From Pseudomonas sp. SORT22 (GTDB taxonomy: Bacteria; Pseudomonadota; Gammaproteobacteria; Pseudomonadales; Pseudomonadaceae): a stretch of DNA of 64,000 nucleotides. The notes under the pieces were generated by a model, which was given only the letters and a program-made list of their open reading frames with translations, was not told the DNA's origin and did not search any database. Positions 62,203 to 64,000 of this stretch are shown piece after piece. Both the position numbers and the translations under genes were made by a program. Position 1 is the first letter of the stretch, and each line of letters begins with the position of its first letter. The stretch covers positions 3,782,501 through 3,846,500 of the forward strand of contig NZ_CP071007.1 in the NCBI RefSeq assembly GCF_018417635.1. Direction: 5' to 3'.

Positions 62203-62883
62203 ATGCTGACCTGGCTGAGCCGCGACACCCTGACCTTCCCGCCGCTGGACAAAGCCCTGCGCGACCCTAACGGCCTGCTCGCCGCCGGCGGCGACCTCAG
62301 CGCCGAGCGCCTGGTGCAGGCCTATCGCCATGGTTGCTTCCCCTGGTACCAGGACGGCCAGCCGATCCTCTGGTGGTCGCCCGACCCGCGTACCGTGCTG
62401 TTCCCCGACGAGCTGCACGTGTCGCGCTCGCTGCGCAAGTTCATCCGCCAGGGCCACTACCAGGTCAGCTTCGACCAGGACTTTGCCGCGGTAATCGACG
62501 CCTGCGCCGCACCGCGCGCCTACGCCGACGGCACCTGGATCACCGACAGCATGCAGGCGGCCTACCTGCAGTTGCACCGGCAGGGCTTTGCCCATTCGGT
62601 CGAGGTGCGCCGCGATGGCGAGCTGGTGGGCGGCCTGTACGGCCTGGCCATGGGCCGGCTGTTTTTCGGCGAATCGATGTTCAGCCGCGCCGACAACGCC
62701 TCCAAAGTCGGCTTCGTGGCGCTGGTCGAGCACCTGCAACAGGCAGGATTCGTCCTGATTGACTGTCAGATGCCTACCGACCACCTGCACAGCCTCGGCG
62801 CCCGCGCCATCGCCCGGGCCACGTTTGCCGACTACCTGCAGCGCTATCTCGACCAGCCCAACAGCGCCAGCTGGGTTTGCTAG
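62203..62883 (+). CDS. aat: Leucyl/phenylalanyl-tRNA-protein transferase
   Basis: A 226-residue enzyme adding Leu or Phe to N-terminal Lys or Arg of proteins, marking them for ClpAP (N-degron pathway). The signature [18 protein letters not shown] and [19 protein letters not shown] are complete. ATG 62203 starts [10 protein letters not shown]; longer frames are rejected. Confidence 0.95.
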   Translation: MLTWLSRDTLTFPPLDKALRDPNGLLAAGGDLSAERLVQAYRHGCFPWYQDGQPILWWSPDPRTVLFPDELHVSRSLRKFIRQGHYQVSFDQDFAAVIDACAAPRAYADGTWITDSMQAAYLQLHRQGFAHSVEVRRDGELVGGLYGLAMGRLFFGESMFSRADNASKVGFVALVEHLQQAGFVLIDCQMPTDHLHSLGARAIARATFADYLQRYLDQPNSASWVC

Positions 62884-62940
62884 GCGAGTTTTTCCAGCTG
62901 GCTTACACTTAAAACAAAAGCACCTCCCGAGGGGTTGATC

Positions 62941-63648
62941 ATGACAGAGCTGGCGCGGTTGAAGTTTTATGCCACTCAACCCCATTCCTGCAGCTACCTG
63001 CCAGACGAGCAAGCCACCACGCTGTTCCTCGACCCGAGCCAGCCGATGGATGTCAACGTCTACGCAGACCTGTCGGAAATGGGCTTCCGGCGCAGCGGCG
63101 ACCACCTGTATCGCCCGCACTGCCAGAACTGCAACGCCTGCGTGCCGGCGCGGATCCCGGCTGCGCGCTTTTTGCCCAACCGCCAGCAAAAACGCATCCT
63201 CAAGCGCAACGCCGACATCACCGTGACGCCCGCCCGTCCGGCGTTCAAGGAGGAATACTTCGAGCTGTACCGGCGCTACATCGAGCAGCGCCACGCCGAT
63301 GGCGACATGTACCCGCCAAGCCGCGACCAGTTTTCCACCTTCCTGGTCCGCGATCTGCCGTTTTCACGCTTTTACGAGTTTCGCCTGGACGGCCGCCTGC
63401 TGGCCGTGGCGGTCACCGACCTGCTGCCCAACGGCCTGTCGGCGGTGTACACCTTCTACGAGCCGGACGAAGAGCGGCGCAGCCTGGGGCGCTTTGCCAT
63501 CCTCTGGCAGATCACCGAAGCCCTGCGCCTGGGCCTGGACGCGGTCTACCTCGGTTACTGGATCAAGAACTGCAAAAAGATGAACTACAAGACCCAGTAC
63601 CGCCCCATCGAGCTGCTGATCAATCAACGTTGGGTGACGTTGAACTGA
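62941..63648 (+). CDS. bpt: Aspartate/glutamate leucyltransferase (arginyltransferase family)
   Basis: A 235-residue Bpt/Ate enzyme that leucylates N-terminal Asp or Glu. The N-terminal cysteine cluster ([24 protein letters not shown]) and the GNAT-like C-terminal part ([18 protein letters not shown]) are conserved. ATG 62941 is preferred over the TTG six bases upstream. It lies 57 bp after aat, a common pairing. Confidence 0.93.
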   Translation: MTELARLKFYATQPHSCSYLPDEQATTLFLDPSQPMDVNVYADLSEMGFRRSGDHLYRPHCQNCNACVPARIPAARFLPNRQQKRILKRNADITVTPARPAFKEEYFELYRRYIEQRHADGDMYPPSRDQFSTFLVRDLPFSRFYEFRLDGRLLAVAVTDLLPNGLSAVYTFYEPDEERRSLGRFAILWQITEALRLGLDAVYLGYWIKNCKKMNYKTQYRPIELLINQRWVTLN

Positions 63649-63752
63649 AATCATTGGCTTGAAGGCCATTTTTCGGGCACAATGCACGCCACTTTTTTTG
63701 CCTGGCGCAGCTGTGCACCGGGCCATTAACTGGACACCGAGGGCTTTACTGC

Positions 63753-63971
63753 ATGTCGAAAGAAGACAGCTTCGAAATGGAAGGCACTGTCGTCGACACC
63801 CTGCCCAACACCATGTTCCGTGTGGAGTTGGAAAATGGGCACGTCGTTACCGCGCACATCTCCGGAAAGATGCGCAAGAACTACATTCGTATTCTGACCG
63901 GTGACAAGGTCCGCGTCGAACTGACGCCTTACGACCTGAGCAAGGGGCGCATCACCTACCGCGCCCGCTAA
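63753..63971 (+). CDS. infA: Translation initiation factor IF-1
   Basis: A 72-residue S1/OB-fold protein ([20 protein letters not shown], then [20 protein letters not shown]). Full length and almost invariant in the genus. It follows bpt after a 104-bp gap that probably holds its own promoter. The last bases of the window begin its downstream region. Confidence 0.97.
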
Positions 63972-64000
63972 GCGACACCAACAAAAACGCCCGGCTAAAT

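Overview
The window is high-GC chromosomal DNA of a Pseudomonas, most likely the P. putida group. The core genes from about 48 kb onward (tusDCB-tusE, cysG, serS, crcB, rarA, lolA, ftsK, aat, bpt, infA) have the order familiar from that group, and REP elements of the P. putida type recur. I see no insertion sequence, integrase, phage or CRISPR array.

Positions 1 to about 39.75 kb hold a large aerobic steroid-degradation locus. Rings A/B are covered by kstD, a Kst4D/TesI-like dehydrogenase, a 3beta/17beta-hydroxysteroid dehydrogenase-like SDR, kshA/kshB (9alpha-hydroxylase), hsaA/hsaB (3-HSA hydroxylase), hsaC (meta-cleavage dioxygenase), hsaD (hydrolase) and hsaE-hsaG-hsaF (hydroxypentadienoate to pyruvate and acyl-CoA). 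Rings C/D are covered by a full HIP (methylhexahydroindanedione propionate) set: fadD3, ipdF, fadE30 and a partner, fadE31/fadE32, fadA6, ipdC, echA20, ipdA/ipdB, plus extra SDRs, a thiolase, a MaoC hydratase and an enoyl-CoA hydratase. Accessory genes are an HSL-type esterase, a NudE-like Nudix hydrolase, a luciferase-like flavin enzyme and a DUF1302/DUF1329 outer-membrane pair. Apart from one early steroid-ester-type hydrolase there is no clear sterol or bile-acid side-chain module.

The locus is divided into about ten short and long transcription units on both strands. A LuxR-family regulator resembling TeiR/TesR of Comamonas lies between kshA and the Nudix gene. I find thirteen copies of a 19-bp partly palindromic element, CTAGTCC-N4-GGACGATG, nearly all just upstream of transcription-unit starts, usually about 60 or 95 bp before the start codon, with a -10-like hexamer 19-20 bp further on. 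I saw none outside the steroid locus. This is the best candidate for the operator of the LuxR-type activator. A second striking observation is a 3' remnant of a ketosteroid isomerase (ksi) gene directly behind a thiolase.

From 39.8 to 48.4 kb lies a more variable stretch: small membrane proteins, a PQQ-dependent membrane glucose dehydrogenase (gcd), a histidine phosphatase, a GNAT acetyltransferase, a SUKH/SMI1-type protein, weak small ORFs and tRNA-Ser(UGA). From 48.5 to 64 kb come a Bax-inhibitor-type membrane protein, an NCS2 purine permease, the tus sulfur-relay operon, ybiB, a glutathionyl-hydroquinone reductase-like GST and the conserved cell-division/translation block ending in infA.
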